From the NCBI RefSeq assembly GCF_943737015.1, contig NZ_CALSFP010000001.1:2125220-2189219 (forward strand): 64,000 nucleotides of DNA, in the 5' to 3' direction. The DNA is from Staphylococcus sp. Marseille-Q5304. Its GTDB lineage: Bacteria > Bacillota > Bacilli > Staphylococcales > Staphylococcaceae. The notes beneath the pieces are model-generated. The model saw nothing but the letters and a program-made list of their open reading frames with translations, was not told the origin of the DNA and searched no databases. Both the position numbers and the translations under genes were made by a program. Below are positions 27,328-37,291 of the stretch, one piece after another (the first letter of the stretch is position 1; every line of letters starts with the position of its first letter).

Positions 27328-27585
27328 ATGAATAAAAAAGATTATAAGATAATAATGCAAGGTGTTTTAGAACTACGGTTCCTTTCGTTAGGATAATTCA
27401 AAACCTATAATTGAAAAGTCACTACTATTAGGTCATTAACGGCTTATAGTGGCTTTAACTGTACGCTACTATGGAGTTTATCATTTATTTTGGGTTGGTT
27501 TATAATACCAAAACTCGTCAAAAAAATATTAACTTCAGATAATATCAAAGTAATTAAGCATTTTGAGGTGAGAGATGGAAATTAA
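27328..27585 (+). pseudogene. Remnant of a small membrane protein
   Basis: An ATG at 27328 begins MNKKDYKIIMQGVLELR and stops. In another frame lies AYSGFNCTLLWSLSFILGWF followed by a charged tail ending KHFEVRDGN at 27585. I do not recognise the family. It looks like a decayed one- or two-helix membrane protein between lipoprotein copies. Confidence 0.35.
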
Positions 27586-27676
27586 TAAAATATGAAAATC
27601 ATATTTTTGGATACAATCCCAATCGCCTCGTTTCTTGGAATTTACATAGATAGTTAATTATATATGAATTAATAAA

Positions 27677-27704
27677 TAAGCTAAGCAAAAATTTGCTTAG
27701 CTTT
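27677..27704. terminator. Terminator upstream of the LtrA-like gene end
   Basis: AAGCTAAGCAAA and its complement TTTGCTTAGCTT with a short loop, followed by TTATTGTT. It can serve the lipoprotein side and the convergent LtrA-like gene. Confidence 0.75.
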
Positions 27705-27738
27705 TATTGTTATAAGTATTTAAAGAGAGTAAGTTAAA

Positions 27739-28683
27739 TTATTCTCTTTCTAAATGTGTGTAAATGTTAATGATTGCACCAATTATAAATACGATGAAGA
27801 ATATGATAAATCCAAATATTTCAACTGAATGCACTTCTTCATGGGATAAAAATTTATTCATTTACAAGAATATGGTGTCTAATGAAAATATTAATAATAA
27901 ATGTAGATAAATCGTTAGGAACCCGGTTTGACTCGTAGTGTTTTTGTCGGTCATTTTATAATGATAAGTGTAGAAAATAAATAATATAGTGATGAATATG
28001 AAACTAAATACGTATTTAATGTCTAGATCTGTCAATTTTATATTCTGAATTAATAATACAAGACCTTCGCCAAATATTAATATTACTAATAGGCTTAATC
28101 TTTCAGTTAAATGATTGAAAAATACAGGGTTTCTATGTGAAATTTTGTAAAAACATAAAGGAAATGTTGCTACTATTAATATTCCGACAAAATAAACCCA
28201 AAAGTTAATCGGTGCAGGTAAAAATAGTGAAATGATAGAAATAATAATTGTTAGTATTAATCCTGTTGTATACGTTTTAACTAGTTTTCCTTCAACATCT
28301 TTATTATCAAGTAAGTGGTTCATGTAATATTGTATGACGATGCTTAAATATATGATTGTTGACATGATAACAAACGGTTTAAAGGTTTGTTGGAATTCTG
28401 CGTTTATTGCTTTAGATAATATAATAATTAAATACATATCTATAAATACGAATAGGTATTGATACCATTTTTTGTTAAAAAATCGATTTACTAGAAGTGT
28501 TCTGTAAATCCATATAGAGAAAAACACAAGAAATAGCATGAAACTTTTTCCTAAATCTTCATAGGCCATTAAATTATCCGATATACTTTCCACAGTTTGA
28601 TTTATGGTTGATAATACATACACGAATATTAAATCAAAGAATAATTCCGTCATACTGACATCTTTTTTATCTATTCTTTCCAT
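27739..28683 (-). pseudogene. LtrA-family membrane protein split by an in-frame TAA
   Basis: Residues 1-273 (to 27862) show the LtrA pattern: KKDVSMTELFFDLIFVYVLS at the N terminus and HLTERLSLLVILIFGEGLV later, with about seven or eight helices. The reading frame hits TAA and continues in the same frame with MNKFLSHEEVHSVEIFGFII and one more helix to 27739. Whole, it would be about 314 residues. The stop could be a nonsense mutation, or the 40-residue tail could be translated separately, though no good ribosome-binding site precedes its ATG. LtrA was named for low-temperature growth in Listeria; its function is unclear. Confidence 0.6.
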
Positions 28684-29093
28684 TATTTCACCTCTTAATT
28701 TTATAAACAGCCGTCTTCATATTACAGCATGAGCCATTATTTATTAATGTGTCTTATAACTATCGTTAAACTATTTACCTCTTATGAATAGGGTTTAATC
28801 ATAATCATCAGAGTACAACGTAAAAAGATAATGTATTACCAAATTGTATATATAAGAATTTTCTTTTTTGAAAAGTGTAACAGTATAAGTTAATCAAAAG
28901 TATTTTTGATTAGGCTTACCTTTCATCAGTCCTCTATAAAATAATTTATTAACGAACAAAACTATATTTAAAATTTGTAAAATATACTAGAATTAAATAG
29001 TATGACCAATATTTATTTGCTAATATAAAGGTGAGGATTTACTGGTTATTAATTATAGATTAGTTAGTTTTAAAAATAGAAAGATGTGAATAA
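28684..29093. other. Gene-free stretch before lipoprotein copy 3
   Basis: No ORF or RNA gene seen. A small hairpin AATCAAAAGTATTTTTGATT lies near 28895. The last 40 bases hold the repeated lipoprotein leader (TTTTAAAAATAGAAAGATGTG). Confidence 0.45.
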
Positions 29094-29873
29094 ATGAATT
29101 TTTTTAAAAGGTTATTACTATACATATTTGTACTCTTTGCATCAATACTCATTAGTGGTTGCGGTATATTAAACATAGAAAGTAGTAAAGAACGGCAAGT
29201 TAAGAAAAACTTTTCAAACACGTTAGATACCTTTCCAATCAAAAATCTAGAGGATTTATATGATAAAGAAGGTTACCGTGACGACCAGTTTGAAAAAGGT
29301 GATAAAGGTATGTGGGTAATCAGATCAGAAATGATTATCCAACCAAAAGGAAAGAATTTGAAATCAAGAGGCATGGTTATTTATATGGACAGAAATACCA
29401 GAATGACTTCAGGGTACTTTGTTGTCAATGAAATAGGTAATGCTAGTAAAGGTAGAACTCATGATTATGAAAAGAAATATCCAGTAAAAATGGAAAATAA
29501 TAAGTTCATTCCAACTAAAAAAATTAAAAACGACAGTTTAAAAAGAGAAATAGAGGATTTTAAATTTTTTGTACAATATGCAAACTTTAAACAATCAAAA
29601 GATATTTACAATGGGGATGTATCATATAACCCGAATGTACCTAGTTACTCGGCTGAATATGATTTGAAGAATAGTGATTATAACGTTAAACAATTGCGGG
29701 ACAGGTATAAAATACCGACGAAACAAGCACCCAAATTACGATTAAAAAGAATGGGTAAATTGAAAGGTTCATCATTAGGATATAAAAACCTTGAATATAT
29801 ATTCGTAGAAAATCAAGAACAAAACGTTTACTTCTCAAGTAGTATGAATTTTAAACCAAGCGAGAATAATTAA
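29094..29873 (+). CDS. lpl: Tandem lipoprotein (DUF576), copy 3
   Basis: 259 residues; signal [20 protein letters not shown] and lipobox ISGCGILN. The family signature is altered to [20 protein letters not shown]. Copies 3, 4 and 5 follow one another with only 30-base spacers that repeat ATAGAAAGATGTGAATAA, a mark of recent tandem duplication. Their signal peptides are nearly identical, while the middle third varies. Confidence 0.93.
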   Translation: MNFFKRLLLYIFVLFASILISGCGILNIESSKERQVKKNFSNTLDTFPIKNLEDLYDKEGYRDDQFEKGDKGMWVIRSEMIIQPKGKNLKSRGMVIYMDRNTRMTSGYFVVNEIGNASKGRTHDYEKKYPVKMENNKFIPTKKIKNDSLKREIEDFKFFVQYANFKQSKDIYNGDVSYNPNVPSYSAEYDLKNSDYNVKQLRDRYKIPTKQAPKLRLKRMGKLKGSSLGYKNLEYIFVENQEQNVYFSSSMNFKPSENN

Positions 29874-29903
29874 TTAGTTTTGAACATAGAAAGATGTGAA
29901 TAA

Positions 29904-30686
29904 ATGAAAATTTTAAAAAGGTTATTACTATACGTATTTGTACTCTTTGCATCAATACTCATTAGTGGTTGCGGTGTATTGAACATAGAAAAAAGTAGTA
30001 AAGAACGACAAATTAAGAAAAGCTTTTCAAAGACGTTAGATATGTATCCGATTAAAAATCTAGAGGATTTATACGAGAAAGAAGGATACCGTGACGACCA
30101 GTTTGAAAAAAGCGATAAAGGAACTTGGTTACTTCACTCAGAGATGGCTATACAACTTAAAGGAGAAGATATAGAAACTAGAGGTATGGTGTTAAAAATT
30201 AATAGAAACACAAGAACATCTAAAGGGCATTATATAACCAATACACTTTCGTATGATGATAAAGGAAGACCGCAAGATAATAAAAAAAAGTATCCAGTGA
30301 AAATGGAGAATAATAAAATAATACCTACCAGAAAAGTTGAAGATAGCAATATAAGAAAAGAAATAAGACAATTTAAGTTTTTCGCACAATATAGTAATTT
30401 TAAAGATTTCAAAGATTATAAACATGGAAAAATATCGTACAACCCTAATGTGCCAAGTTACGCAGCAAAATATCAATTAGATAACAACGATTATAATGTT
30501 AAACAACTCAGAAAAAGATATGACATACCAACAAAACAGGCACCTAAATTATTGTTGAATGGTTCAGGTGACTTAAAAGGTTCATCAGTTGGTTATAAAG
30601 ATATAGAGTATACCTTTGTCGAAAATAAAAAAGAGAATATCTTTTTTACTGATAGTATATATTTTAAACCTAGCGAAAATAATTAA
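29904..30686 (+). CDS. lpl: Tandem lipoprotein (DUF576), copy 4
   Basis: 260 residues, lipobox ISGCGVLN, signature [20 protein letters not shown]. Its N-terminal 35 residues and C-terminal 80 residues nearly match copy 5, while residues 90-150 ([18 protein letters not shown] onward) are divergent. That mosaic pattern suggests gene conversion among copies. Confidence 0.93.
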   Translation: MKILKRLLLYVFVLFASILISGCGVLNIEKSSKERQIKKSFSKTLDMYPIKNLEDLYEKEGYRDDQFEKSDKGTWLLHSEMAIQLKGEDIETRGMVLKINRNTRTSKGHYITNTLSYDDKGRPQDNKKKYPVKMENNKIIPTRKVEDSNIRKEIRQFKFFAQYSNFKDFKDYKHGKISYNPNVPSYAAKYQLDNNDYNVKQLRKRYDIPTKQAPKLLLNGSGDLKGSSVGYKDIEYTFVENKKENIFFTDSIYFKPSENN

Positions 30687-30716
30687 TTAGTTTTGAAAAT
30701 AGAAAGATGTGAATAA

Positions 30717-31502
30717 ATGAAAATATTAAAAAGGTTATTACTATACGTATTTGTACTCTTTGCATCAATACTCATTAGTGGTTGCGGTGTATTGAACATA
30801 GATAGTAGTAAAGAACGGCAAATTAAGAAAAGCTTTTCAAAGACGTTAGATATGTATCCGATTAAAAATCTAGAGGACCTATATGATAAAGAAGGTTACC
30901 GTGATGAAGAATTTGATAAAGGTGATAAAGGGACTTGGATACTTGATTCTCAAATGGTCATTGAACCGAAAGGAAAAAGCATGAAAGCAAGAGGAATGGT
31001 TATTTATATGAATAGAAATACTCGAACAACGAATGGGTATTTCTATGTAAGTGAAACCTCAGAAGATAGAAAAGGTAAACTACATGATACTGAGAAAAAA
31101 TATCCAGTAAAAATGGAAAATAATAGGATTATACCAATCAAGAAAATTAATGATAAAAAAATAAAAAACGAAATAGAAACCTTTAAATTTTTTTCTCAAT
31201 ACGGAAACTTTAAAGATTTAAAAGATTATAAACATGGAGAAATATCGTACAACCCTAATGTGCCAAGTTACTCAGCAAAATATCAATTAGATAACAACGA
31301 TTACAATGTTAAACAACTTAGAAAAAGATATGACATCCCAACGAAACAGGCACCTAAATTATTGTTGAAAGGTTCAGGTGACTTAAGAGGTTCATCAGTT
31401 GGTTATAAGGATATAGAGTATACGTTTGTCGAAAATAAAAAAGAGAATATTTATTTCAGTGATAGTATAGACTTTAACCCTAGTGAGGATGAAGCTAAGT
31501 AA
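30717..31502 (+). CDS. lpl: Tandem lipoprotein (DUF576), copy 5
   Basis: 261 residues, lipobox ISGCGVLN, signature [20 protein letters not shown]. Last of the plus-strand array. The C-terminal third ([20 protein letters not shown]) is almost the same as in copy 4. The product would be a surface lipoprotein of the Lpl type. Confidence 0.93.
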   Translation: MKILKRLLLYVFVLFASILISGCGVLNIDSSKERQIKKSFSKTLDMYPIKNLEDLYDKEGYRDEEFDKGDKGTWILDSQMVIEPKGKSMKARGMVIYMNRNTRTTNGYFYVSETSEDRKGKLHDTEKKYPVKMENNRIIPIKKINDKKIKNEIETFKFFSQYGNFKDLKDYKHGEISYNPNVPSYSAKYQLDNNDYNVKQLRKRYDIPTKQAPKLLLKGSGDLRGSSVGYKDIEYTFVENKKENIYFSDSIDFNPSEDEAK

Positions 31503-31605
31503 TTACCCAATTCATTGTTTATAATCCCACATTAATGTGTAATTTTAAATTTTCTCTAGGTATGTAGCTTTTTATAACTTAAATAAGTTAAAGGAGACTA
31601 GGATT

Positions 31606-32304
31606 ATGAGTAAAATTATGATTGTTAATACAAGTACGAATAATTTTGAGGGTACTAGTAAACCGACAGGTCTATGGCTTGGAGAACTTGTTCATTTTTA
31701 TGATTATTTTAAATCTCATAATCATAAAATTGATTTATTTAATATTAATGGTGACATTACGCCGATCGATCCGGTTAGTTTAAAACCGTTGATGTTAGAT
31801 AGTGTGACGAAAGCGTATTTCAATGATGAATCATTCATGGAATTATTAAGAAGTTCCAAGCCTATTGAAGAAGCAAATCCTACAGAATATGATGTGATTT
31901 ATTTTACTGGTGGTCATGGTGTGATGTTTGATTTTCCTAATAATGACACGATTCAACATGCAGTTAATGAAGTATACAACCATGGCGGCGTGGTTGCGGC
32001 AGTTTGTCATGGTATAGCGGCTTTATTAAATGTAAAAGATAAAAATGGTAGATATTTTATTGATAAAAGAGAAATCACAGGCTTTTCGAATATTGAAGAA
32101 GTATTAGCAAATCGTAAAAATATCGTGCCATTTATGTTAGAAAGTGAAATTAAACGACGTGAGGCACGATATAGCAAAGCCAAAATTCCATTTACGCCTT
32201 ATGTAAAAGTGGATAATAGATTGGTAACAGGACAAAATCCACAGTCGGCAAAACAAGTTGCAGAAGCGGTTGATCATATACTTAAAAATGATGTATCTGA
32301 GTAA
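31606..32304 (+). CDS. DJ-1/PfpI-family protein (HchA/glyoxalase III-like)
   Basis: 232 residues. It has the class I glutamine-amidotransferase-like fold with the nucleophile elbow GGVVAAVCHGIAALL (Cys near residue 134) and the upstream glycine-rich TGGHGVMFDFP. The early LGELVHFYDYF matches the Hsp31/HchA side of the family, which converts methylglyoxal to lactate and protects proteins from glycation. It is cytoplasmic. AAAGGAGAC precedes the ATG. It stands alone between the lipoprotein array and a repeat-type terminator. Confidence 0.85.
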   Translation: MSKIMIVNTSTNNFEGTSKPTGLWLGELVHFYDYFKSHNHKIDLFNINGDITPIDPVSLKPLMLDSVTKAYFNDESFMELLRSSKPIEEANPTEYDVIYFTGGHGVMFDFPNNDTIQHAVNEVYNHGGVVAAVCHGIAALLNVKDKNGRYFIDKREITGFSNIEEVLANRKNIVPFMLESEIKRREARYSKAKIPFTPYVKVDNRLVTGQNPQSAKQVAEAVDHILKNDVSE

Positions 32305-32376
32305 ATTTATTCATAATTTAAAAATATTTCATGCACGGCATAATAATAAATGAATTTTACAAGTTTATATAAAGGT

Positions 32377-32524
32377 GTCTGAGACAAAAATAGATGTCTC
32401 AGACTTTTTTCAACTAGGCAGTAAATCTCTTAATTAAAAACGCTCTTATATCAATCATAATTATCCTTGCAGGAGTAGGACTACGAAATCTCTATTAGAA
32501 ACCTATATTTCTGTCCTACTCTTT
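32377..32524. repeat. Dispersed hairpin repeat, copy A (also terminator)
   Basis: First hairpin GTCTGAGAC/GTCTCAGAC plus T run (32377-32410) terminates the DJ-1 gene. After CAACTAGGCAGTA and a spacer, a second hairpin GAGTAGGAC ... GTCCTACTC (32473-32521) has the core TACGAAATCTCTATTAGAAA and a T run. The same two-part unit occurs at 40146-40306. This is a known type of staphylococcal intergenic repeat. Confidence 0.75.
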
Positions 32525-32638
32525 TTTTATAATTTATAAAAAAGCATAAAACAACACAATATTTATGATATATTGTTATTGGAATACATATTTTAAATTT
32601 ATTTGTATTACTTTCAAATTTTAAAAGGGATGGAGAAA

Positions 32639-33562
32639 ATGAAAAATATTAACAAATTTTTATTAACATTTGGTTCACTTAGTTTGGCTATGACTTTAAC
32701 GGCATGTAGTAATGGGGAGAAAACAGAAAAGCAAGATAATAATAAGGAAAAACAAGAGGCTACGACGGATAAACAAGACAAACCAAAACAGGAAAGTAAT
32801 CAATCTGAGACACAAAAAAATGAAAATAAGAAAAATGACAATTCACAAGAAAATGAACAGAAATTAGACGATAAAACTAAATTGGCTTTAGCATTTTTCG
32901 CGAAAGGCACTGAAAAACACATGTTGTCGAGAGACGAAGTTTTAACAGGAGTTTTCACAGTAAGAAATGGTAGTGAGTCTGAAAAGAAACAATTATATAA
33001 GCTCGTGTTGTCAAAAGAGGATTCGGTCGTAAATGCACCTCAAGGTATGAAATTTTACAAAGTTTATCCTCCAATTGGTAATTTTACGTCTATCATCGGT
33101 ATCAGTGATAAAAAAATAATTGCAGCTAGTACCCAAAGTAGACTAGACTACAAACAACTCTTGAGAACCGGAAAAGAATTTAATACACAAGATTTATATA
33201 AGCAATTTAAAAATAATTCATCCTTACCGGAATTAGCGAATAAAATCGAAATTTCGAATCAAAGCCCTGCGGAAGATGAAGAGAAACTAAAAGATTATGA
33301 AGAACATGAGAGCACGGTAACTATGGCACATTACCGATCACAAATTTATCAAAAAATTACAGAATTTAACGGTAAACCGTTTGATACAGATAAGTACTTA
33401 GTTGATAATGTAAAGCAAAAAGATGATGGTGGATGGCTAGTTAACTACCGTGATAAAAGAACCGCAGAAATCGTAGGTACTTTTACAACAGAAGGAGAAA
33501 ATAAAATTGTTAAAAAAGACGCTAATGGTAATGTCATTAAAGAAAAAACATATGAAGAGTAG
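32639..33562 (+). CDS. Uncharacterised lipoprotein
   Basis: 307 residues with signal peptide and lipobox AMTLTACSNGEK. A low-complexity Lys/Glu/Asn/Gln linker follows (residues about 25-85), then a globular domain I do not recognise. The C-terminal GGWLVNYRDKRTAEIVGTFT and KDANGNVIKEK pattern recalls the end of the lipoprotein at 50465-51001 (WGFSFTDKDGNLAGSYIIDK). The ATG at 32639 is preferred because GGATGGAG precedes it and the lipobox then sits at the usual distance. Confidence 0.8.
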   Translation: MKNINKFLLTFGSLSLAMTLTACSNGEKTEKQDNNKEKQEATTDKQDKPKQESNQSETQKNENKKNDNSQENEQKLDDKTKLALAFFAKGTEKHMLSRDEVLTGVFTVRNGSESEKKQLYKLVLSKEDSVVNAPQGMKFYKVYPPIGNFTSIIGISDKKIIAASTQSRLDYKQLLRTGKEFNTQDLYKQFKNNSSLPELANKIEISNQSPAEDEEKLKDYEEHESTVTMAHYRSQIYQKITEFNGKPFDTDKYLVDNVKQKDDGGWLVNYRDKRTAEIVGTFTTEGENKIVKKDANGNVIKEKTYEE

Positions 33563-33646
33563 CTTCAATCCAATTAATTTTCTTCCATAAATTGTGTAAG
33601 GGTATTTGAAGATAATACTAACAATAAATGCAGTATATCATTATAA

Positions 33647-33685
33647 AAAAATGGCAAGAATGGAATTAACCATTCTTGCCACTTT
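33647..33685. terminator. Bidirectional terminator
   Basis: AAAATGGCAAGAATGG pairs with CCATTCTTGCCACTTT. It lies between the lipoprotein gene and the convergent small-protein gene. Confidence 0.75.
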
Positions 33686-33707
33686 ACTATTTATCATAGA
33701 CTTTTAA

Positions 33708-33827
33708 TTAAAATTTGTCTTTTAAGTCTTTCGCTTTGTCTTTAAGTTCTTCTTGTTTATCTTCGTCATTTTTAATTTCTTCGGCTTTATCTTCTGCTTG
33801 TTCTTTGAATTCGTCAAATTTACTCAT
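33708..33827 (-). CDS. Small charged CsbD-like stress protein
   Basis: 39 residues, MSKFDEFKEQAEDKAEEIKN followed by more Lys/Glu/Asp-rich helix ending LKDKF. AAAGGAGGC stands before the ATG, a strong site, so the gene is real despite its size. The composition is that of CsbD or small stress-response helical proteins controlled by sigma B in Gram-positives. No sigma B promoter was identified. Confidence 0.7.
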   Translation of the reverse strand: MSKFDEFKEQAEDKAEEIKNDEDKQEELKDKAKDLKDKF

Positions 33828-33964
33828 AATAAATGCCTCCTTTAAATGATATATATCTACTATTCCTCAAAAACAGGACTTTAAACATTTATTGGAAAAC
33901 AATATTTAAATTCAGTAATAATTGTCACTTTTCTTTTTGAGGTTAGACTGCCGTTTTAGTGACC

Positions 33965-34699
33965 TCACTGTGACTCACGTAAAGAATCGATTACTGACAC
34001 CATATCGTCGTTAATGACTAATGTCGCATCCTCATCGTAAGGCGTTGTATCTTTATTAATAATAATTAAATTTTCTCCTTCGAAATTTGAAATGAGTCCT
34101 GCTGCAGGTTGAACAATTAACGACGACCCTAAAACGACGAGTGTGTCTGCAGTTTTTAATTTATGAAGTGCATTAAAAATAGTACCTTGATTTAACATTT
34201 CACCATATAAGACAATATCGGGTCTAATAGGGTTTCCGCATTTATCACAATGGCGTAAATGATTGTCGATGACTTCATGTTTTGTATATTTATGTTGGCA
34301 ATGGAGACAGAAGAATTGATTTAACGTTCCGTGCAACTCGTCCACGTTTTGGCTGCCTGCATCAGAATGTAGACCGTCTATATTTTGAGTAATAACACCG
34401 TTGGATTGATGATTCTTTTCAAGTTCTGCAATCCATTGATGTACAGTATTTGGTTTTTTATCGGCGAATAATAAATATCGGTGACAAAAATCTATAAAGC
34501 CTTCTGGGTCACTTTCTAAATAATCGGAACTTAATATATATTCGGGTGAGTAGCCTTTTTTAGCGATTTCATCGTTTAGACCACCGATTGAGCGGAAGTC
34601 CGGTATCCCGCTTGCGACAGAAATACCTGCCCCTGTGAAGAAAGCGATATTTTCTGAGTTTCTAATAATATCATCTAGATGTTGTATTTTATGATTCAT
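33965..34699 (-). CDS. Sirtuin (NAD-dependent protein deacylase)
   Basis: 244 residues. NAD-binding FFTGAGISVASGIPDFRS near the start, then TQNIDGLHSDAG and catalytic His in ELHGTLNQF. A four-cysteine zinc site (CLHCQHKY and CDKCGNPIRPD) and VVLGSSLIVQPAAGL complete the fold. It removes acyl groups from lysines with NAD. The ATG at 34699 has GGAGTG before it; an upstream TTG would add a non-conserved 26 residues. It is a stand-alone gene, not the macrodomain-linked SirTM type. Confidence 0.92.
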   Translation of the reverse strand: MNHKIQHLDDIIRNSENIAFFTGAGISVASGIPDFRSIGGLNDEIAKKGYSPEYILSSDYLESDPEGFIDFCHRYLLFADKKPNTVHQWIAELEKNHQSNGVITQNIDGLHSDAGSQNVDELHGTLNQFFCLHCQHKYTKHEVIDNHLRHCDKCGNPIRPDIVLYGEMLNQGTIFNALHKLKTADTLVVLGSSLIVQPAAGLISNFEGENLIIINKDTTPYDEDATLVINDDMVSVIDSLRESQ

Positions 34700-34892
34700 T
34701 GATTTCACTCCAATAAATTTTGATATCACGACCAACGATTTCACGTTAATTGTAAAATGCTGCAAAGCGTTTAGCAAATTTCAAAGTTATGTAACTCCTG
34801 ACAGTTCGCTCCGCATACCAACCCCAAAAAACCCTCCACTAATATTTACTATTTACATTATTTGAATATTCTGGTAACTTTATAAGTAGTAA

Positions 34893-34921
34893 ATGCTACA
34901 TAAATTAAATTTATGTAGTTT
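34893..34921. terminator. Hairpin before the transporter operon
   Basis: GCTACATAAATT and its complement AATTTATGTAG, followed by TTTTTA. A terminator-like hairpin 17 bases before the cre site; it could also act as an attenuator. Confidence 0.55.
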
Positions 34922-34937
34922 TTATTTCAATTAATTT

Positions 34938-34951
34938 TGAAAGCGCTTTCT
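34938..34951 (+). promoter_or_regulatory. cre site (CcpA) for the yfcC-M14-rpiR-M20 operon
   Basis: TGAAAGCGCTTTCT matches the catabolite-response consensus TGWAARCGYTWNCW and is a near-perfect palindrome. It lies 22 bases before the transporter start, where CcpA binding would repress the operon when a preferred sugar is present. Confidence 0.8.
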
Positions 34952-34972
34952 AAAACAAAGGGGAACGAGGCT

Positions 34973-36343
34973 ATGAAACAAAAATTAAAAATGCCGAATA
35001 CTTTTGTCATTTTATTTGGCCTTTTATTCATCGTATGGATATTGAGTTTCATTATTCCTTCTGGTGAATTTGCAAGAAAGGGTTCAAATGATGAAGTTGT
35101 AGCTAATAGCTTCAAGTATATTGATCATGTTTATCTCAATATCTTAGATTTCTTTATGGCTATACCTAAAGGAATGATTGAGACCGCTGATTTAATATTT
35201 TTAGTGTTAATCATGGGTGGTGCCGTAGCGGTAATTGAAAAACAGGGGACTTTCAATGCTGCGGTTTCTAAACTTATTTATAAGTCTGGCGGTAACAAAT
35301 ACATTTTAATTGTAGTTATTGGTATCGTATTTGGTTTAATTCATGCTTTTGGTGTAAGTGCGAATGCAGTTATTGCGTTTATTCCATTGGGGATTATTTT
35401 AGCTAAGAAATTGAAATTGGATGCCATCGCAGGTATCGCTATCGTCTATTTAGGTTACTATGTTGGGGCCGTTGCACCGATATTTGATCCTATTGCGTTA
35501 GGTGTCGCTCAAACGATTGCTAAATTACCTATTTTCTCAGGAACTATGATGAGAATTTATATGTTCATCGCATTTATGATTGTCACTTTGATTTATACGT
35601 GTATGTATATTCGAAAGATTTCTAAAGATCCGAGTAAAAGTATTATGGGTGAAAAGAAGTTTTCAGATGAGATTATTCAAGATAACCCGGATAGAGACGT
35701 TCCATTTACTTGGAGACAACAATTGATCATCTTATGCTTTTTCTTAACGATAGGGATTTTTGTATATGGTTCATTACAAAGAGAATGGGGCGTTGAAGAA
35801 TTAGCAGCATTATTTATTATTGATGGGATTGTTACCGCAATCATTGCTAAAGTGAAACCGAATGATTTTGTTGCAACGTTTATGGACGGGGCTCGAAATA
35901 TTTTATTCGGCGCATTAGTTATTGGTGTAGCACGTGGTGTGACTGTGCTTATGGAAGATGGGAAATTTATCGACACGATAGTTAACGGTGTGTTTGTACC
36001 TTTAAGTCATCTGTCACCAATGACTGGTGCAGTAGCAATGTTTATTTTTAACCTATTATTCAATTTATTAATTCCTTCAGGTAGTGGTCAAGCAGCAGTT
36101 GTCATGCCTTTAATGACGCCATTGGCAGATATTTTACATGTTACAAGACAGACGGCAGTCATCGCATTTAAAATGGGTGACGGTATTACTAATATGATTA
36201 CACCAGTTTCAGGAACACTTATGGCAGTACTTGCGATTGGTGGAGTTCCATTTGGAAAATGGTTTAAATTTGCGTTTCCACTCGTAATTTATTGGTCAAT
36301 TGTAGCGATTATATTTGTAATTATCGCTGTTCTAACAAATTAG
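34973..36343 (+). CDS. YfcC/ArcD-type (AbgT-like) amino-acid or peptide transporter
   Basis: 456 residues with about twelve membrane helices. Motifs of the YfcC ion-coupled family: IPSGEFARKG near the start, GFLIxF-like HAFGVSANAVIAFIPLGI, and LLIPSGSGQAAVVMPLM and GDGITNMITPVSGTL in the second half. Family members import dicarboxylates, arginine or amino-acid derivatives. Being first in an operon with an M14 deacylase and an M20 peptidase, it probably imports an acylated amino acid or small peptide. ATG at 34973 follows GGGGAACGAGG. Confidence 0.82.
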   Translation: MKQKLKMPNTFVILFGLLFIVWILSFIIPSGEFARKGSNDEVVANSFKYIDHVYLNILDFFMAIPKGMIETADLIFLVLIMGGAVAVIEKQGTFNAAVSKLIYKSGGNKYILIVVIGIVFGLIHAFGVSANAVIAFIPLGIILAKKLKLDAIAGIAIVYLGYYVGAVAPIFDPIALGVAQTIAKLPIFSGTMMRIYMFIAFMIVTLIYTCMYIRKISKDPSKSIMGEKKFSDEIIQDNPDRDVPFTWRQQLIILCFFLTIGIFVYGSLQREWGVEELAALFIIDGIVTAIIAKVKPNDFVATFMDGARNILFGALVIGVARGVTVLMEDGKFIDTIVNGVFVPLSHLSPMTGAVAMFIFNLLFNLLIPSGSGQAAVVMPLMTPLADILHVTRQTAVIAFKMGDGITNMITPVSGTLMAVLAIGGVPFGKWFKFAFPLVIYWSIVAIIFVIIAVLTN

Positions 36344-36385
36344 GGTCCTACGTAAGAGGAATATATTTAAAGGAGTGCTTCCATT

Positions 36386-37279
36386 ATGAAAGAAATAACT
36401 TTCCAAAACCCAAGTTTATCTACTTATGATGTATACGAGTTTAACGATAATGAGGAAGGTCCAGAAATTGTTTTTACAGCTGGGATTCATGGTGTAGAAC
36501 AAACTGCGATTCACGTAGCATTTCAGTTAATAGAATTACTACCTAACTATTCAATAAAAGGTAAGGTAAAGATTATTCCGATTGTAAACAAACCAGCTTA
36601 TTTTAATAGAACGAGAACATCGCCTTATGATAATTTGGATTTGAATCGAATTTTCCCAGGTAATAAAGATGGTTCCCAATCGATGCAATTAGCGCATCAT
36701 ATTTGGCAAGAAACACGGGAGGCATATTACATCATTGATTTGCATTGTTGTGGGCAGCATGGATCGAATTACGTGATGAGTTTGTATCAGGATTATGAAG
36801 AACAATATAAATTAGCAAGCCAGATTGGAATTAAACATGTGGTGCGTTCAGGCGGCGCTTCTGGACAATTGTTTTTAGAAGCTTGTAAAGTTGGTCAGCA
36901 AGCAGCACTTTTAGAATTAAAAGGTGGCCAGCCTGATGGAATGGTTGATTTAGAAACTGCTCAATTCGCACTGAAACGCATGTTTAGTTTATTGAATTCA
37001 ATCGGTGTCATTAAGACACAACATGGTAAAAATGATGTTGCAATAGATGACCTTATTTTTCATGAAAATATAGAAACAATAAGTGCAAAAAAACACGGCT
37101 TCTTTAATCCTAAACGACACTCAGGCGAACATTGTTTCAAAGGAGATGTATTAGGTGAATTAGATAATGAAACAATTTTAGCACCGTATGATGGTTTAAT
37201 TGCCGCAATCAATTATCCACGTTATACATTTTCAGGAGAACGAATGGTAAGATATGCTAAACTTTATGAAAATAATTAA
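36386..37279 (+). CDS. M14-family succinylglutamate desuccinylase/aspartoacylase-like hydrolase
   Basis: 297 residues. Zinc ligands appear in GIHGVEQT (His-x2-Glu) and in IIDLHCCGQHG, with the substrate-binding RTSPYDNLDLNRIFPG between. This is the AstE/AspA branch of the carboxypeptidase A fold. These enzymes split the acyl group from N-acyl amino acids. AAAGGAGTG precedes the ATG. The second domain from about residue 220 is the usual beta barrel. With the transporter upstream it should process the imported compound. Confidence 0.83.
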   Translation: MKEITFQNPSLSTYDVYEFNDNEEGPEIVFTAGIHGVEQTAIHVAFQLIELLPNYSIKGKVKIIPIVNKPAYFNRTRTSPYDNLDLNRIFPGNKDGSQSMQLAHHIWQETREAYYIIDLHCCGQHGSNYVMSLYQDYEEQYKLASQIGIKHVVRSGGASGQLFLEACKVGQQAALLELKGGQPDGMVDLETAQFALKRMFSLLNSIGVIKTQHGKNDVAIDDLIFHENIETISAKKHGFFNPKRHSGEHCFKGDVLGELDNETILAPYDGLIAAINYPRYTFSGERMVRYAKLYENN

Positions 37280-37291
37280 AGGAGCTTAAGT

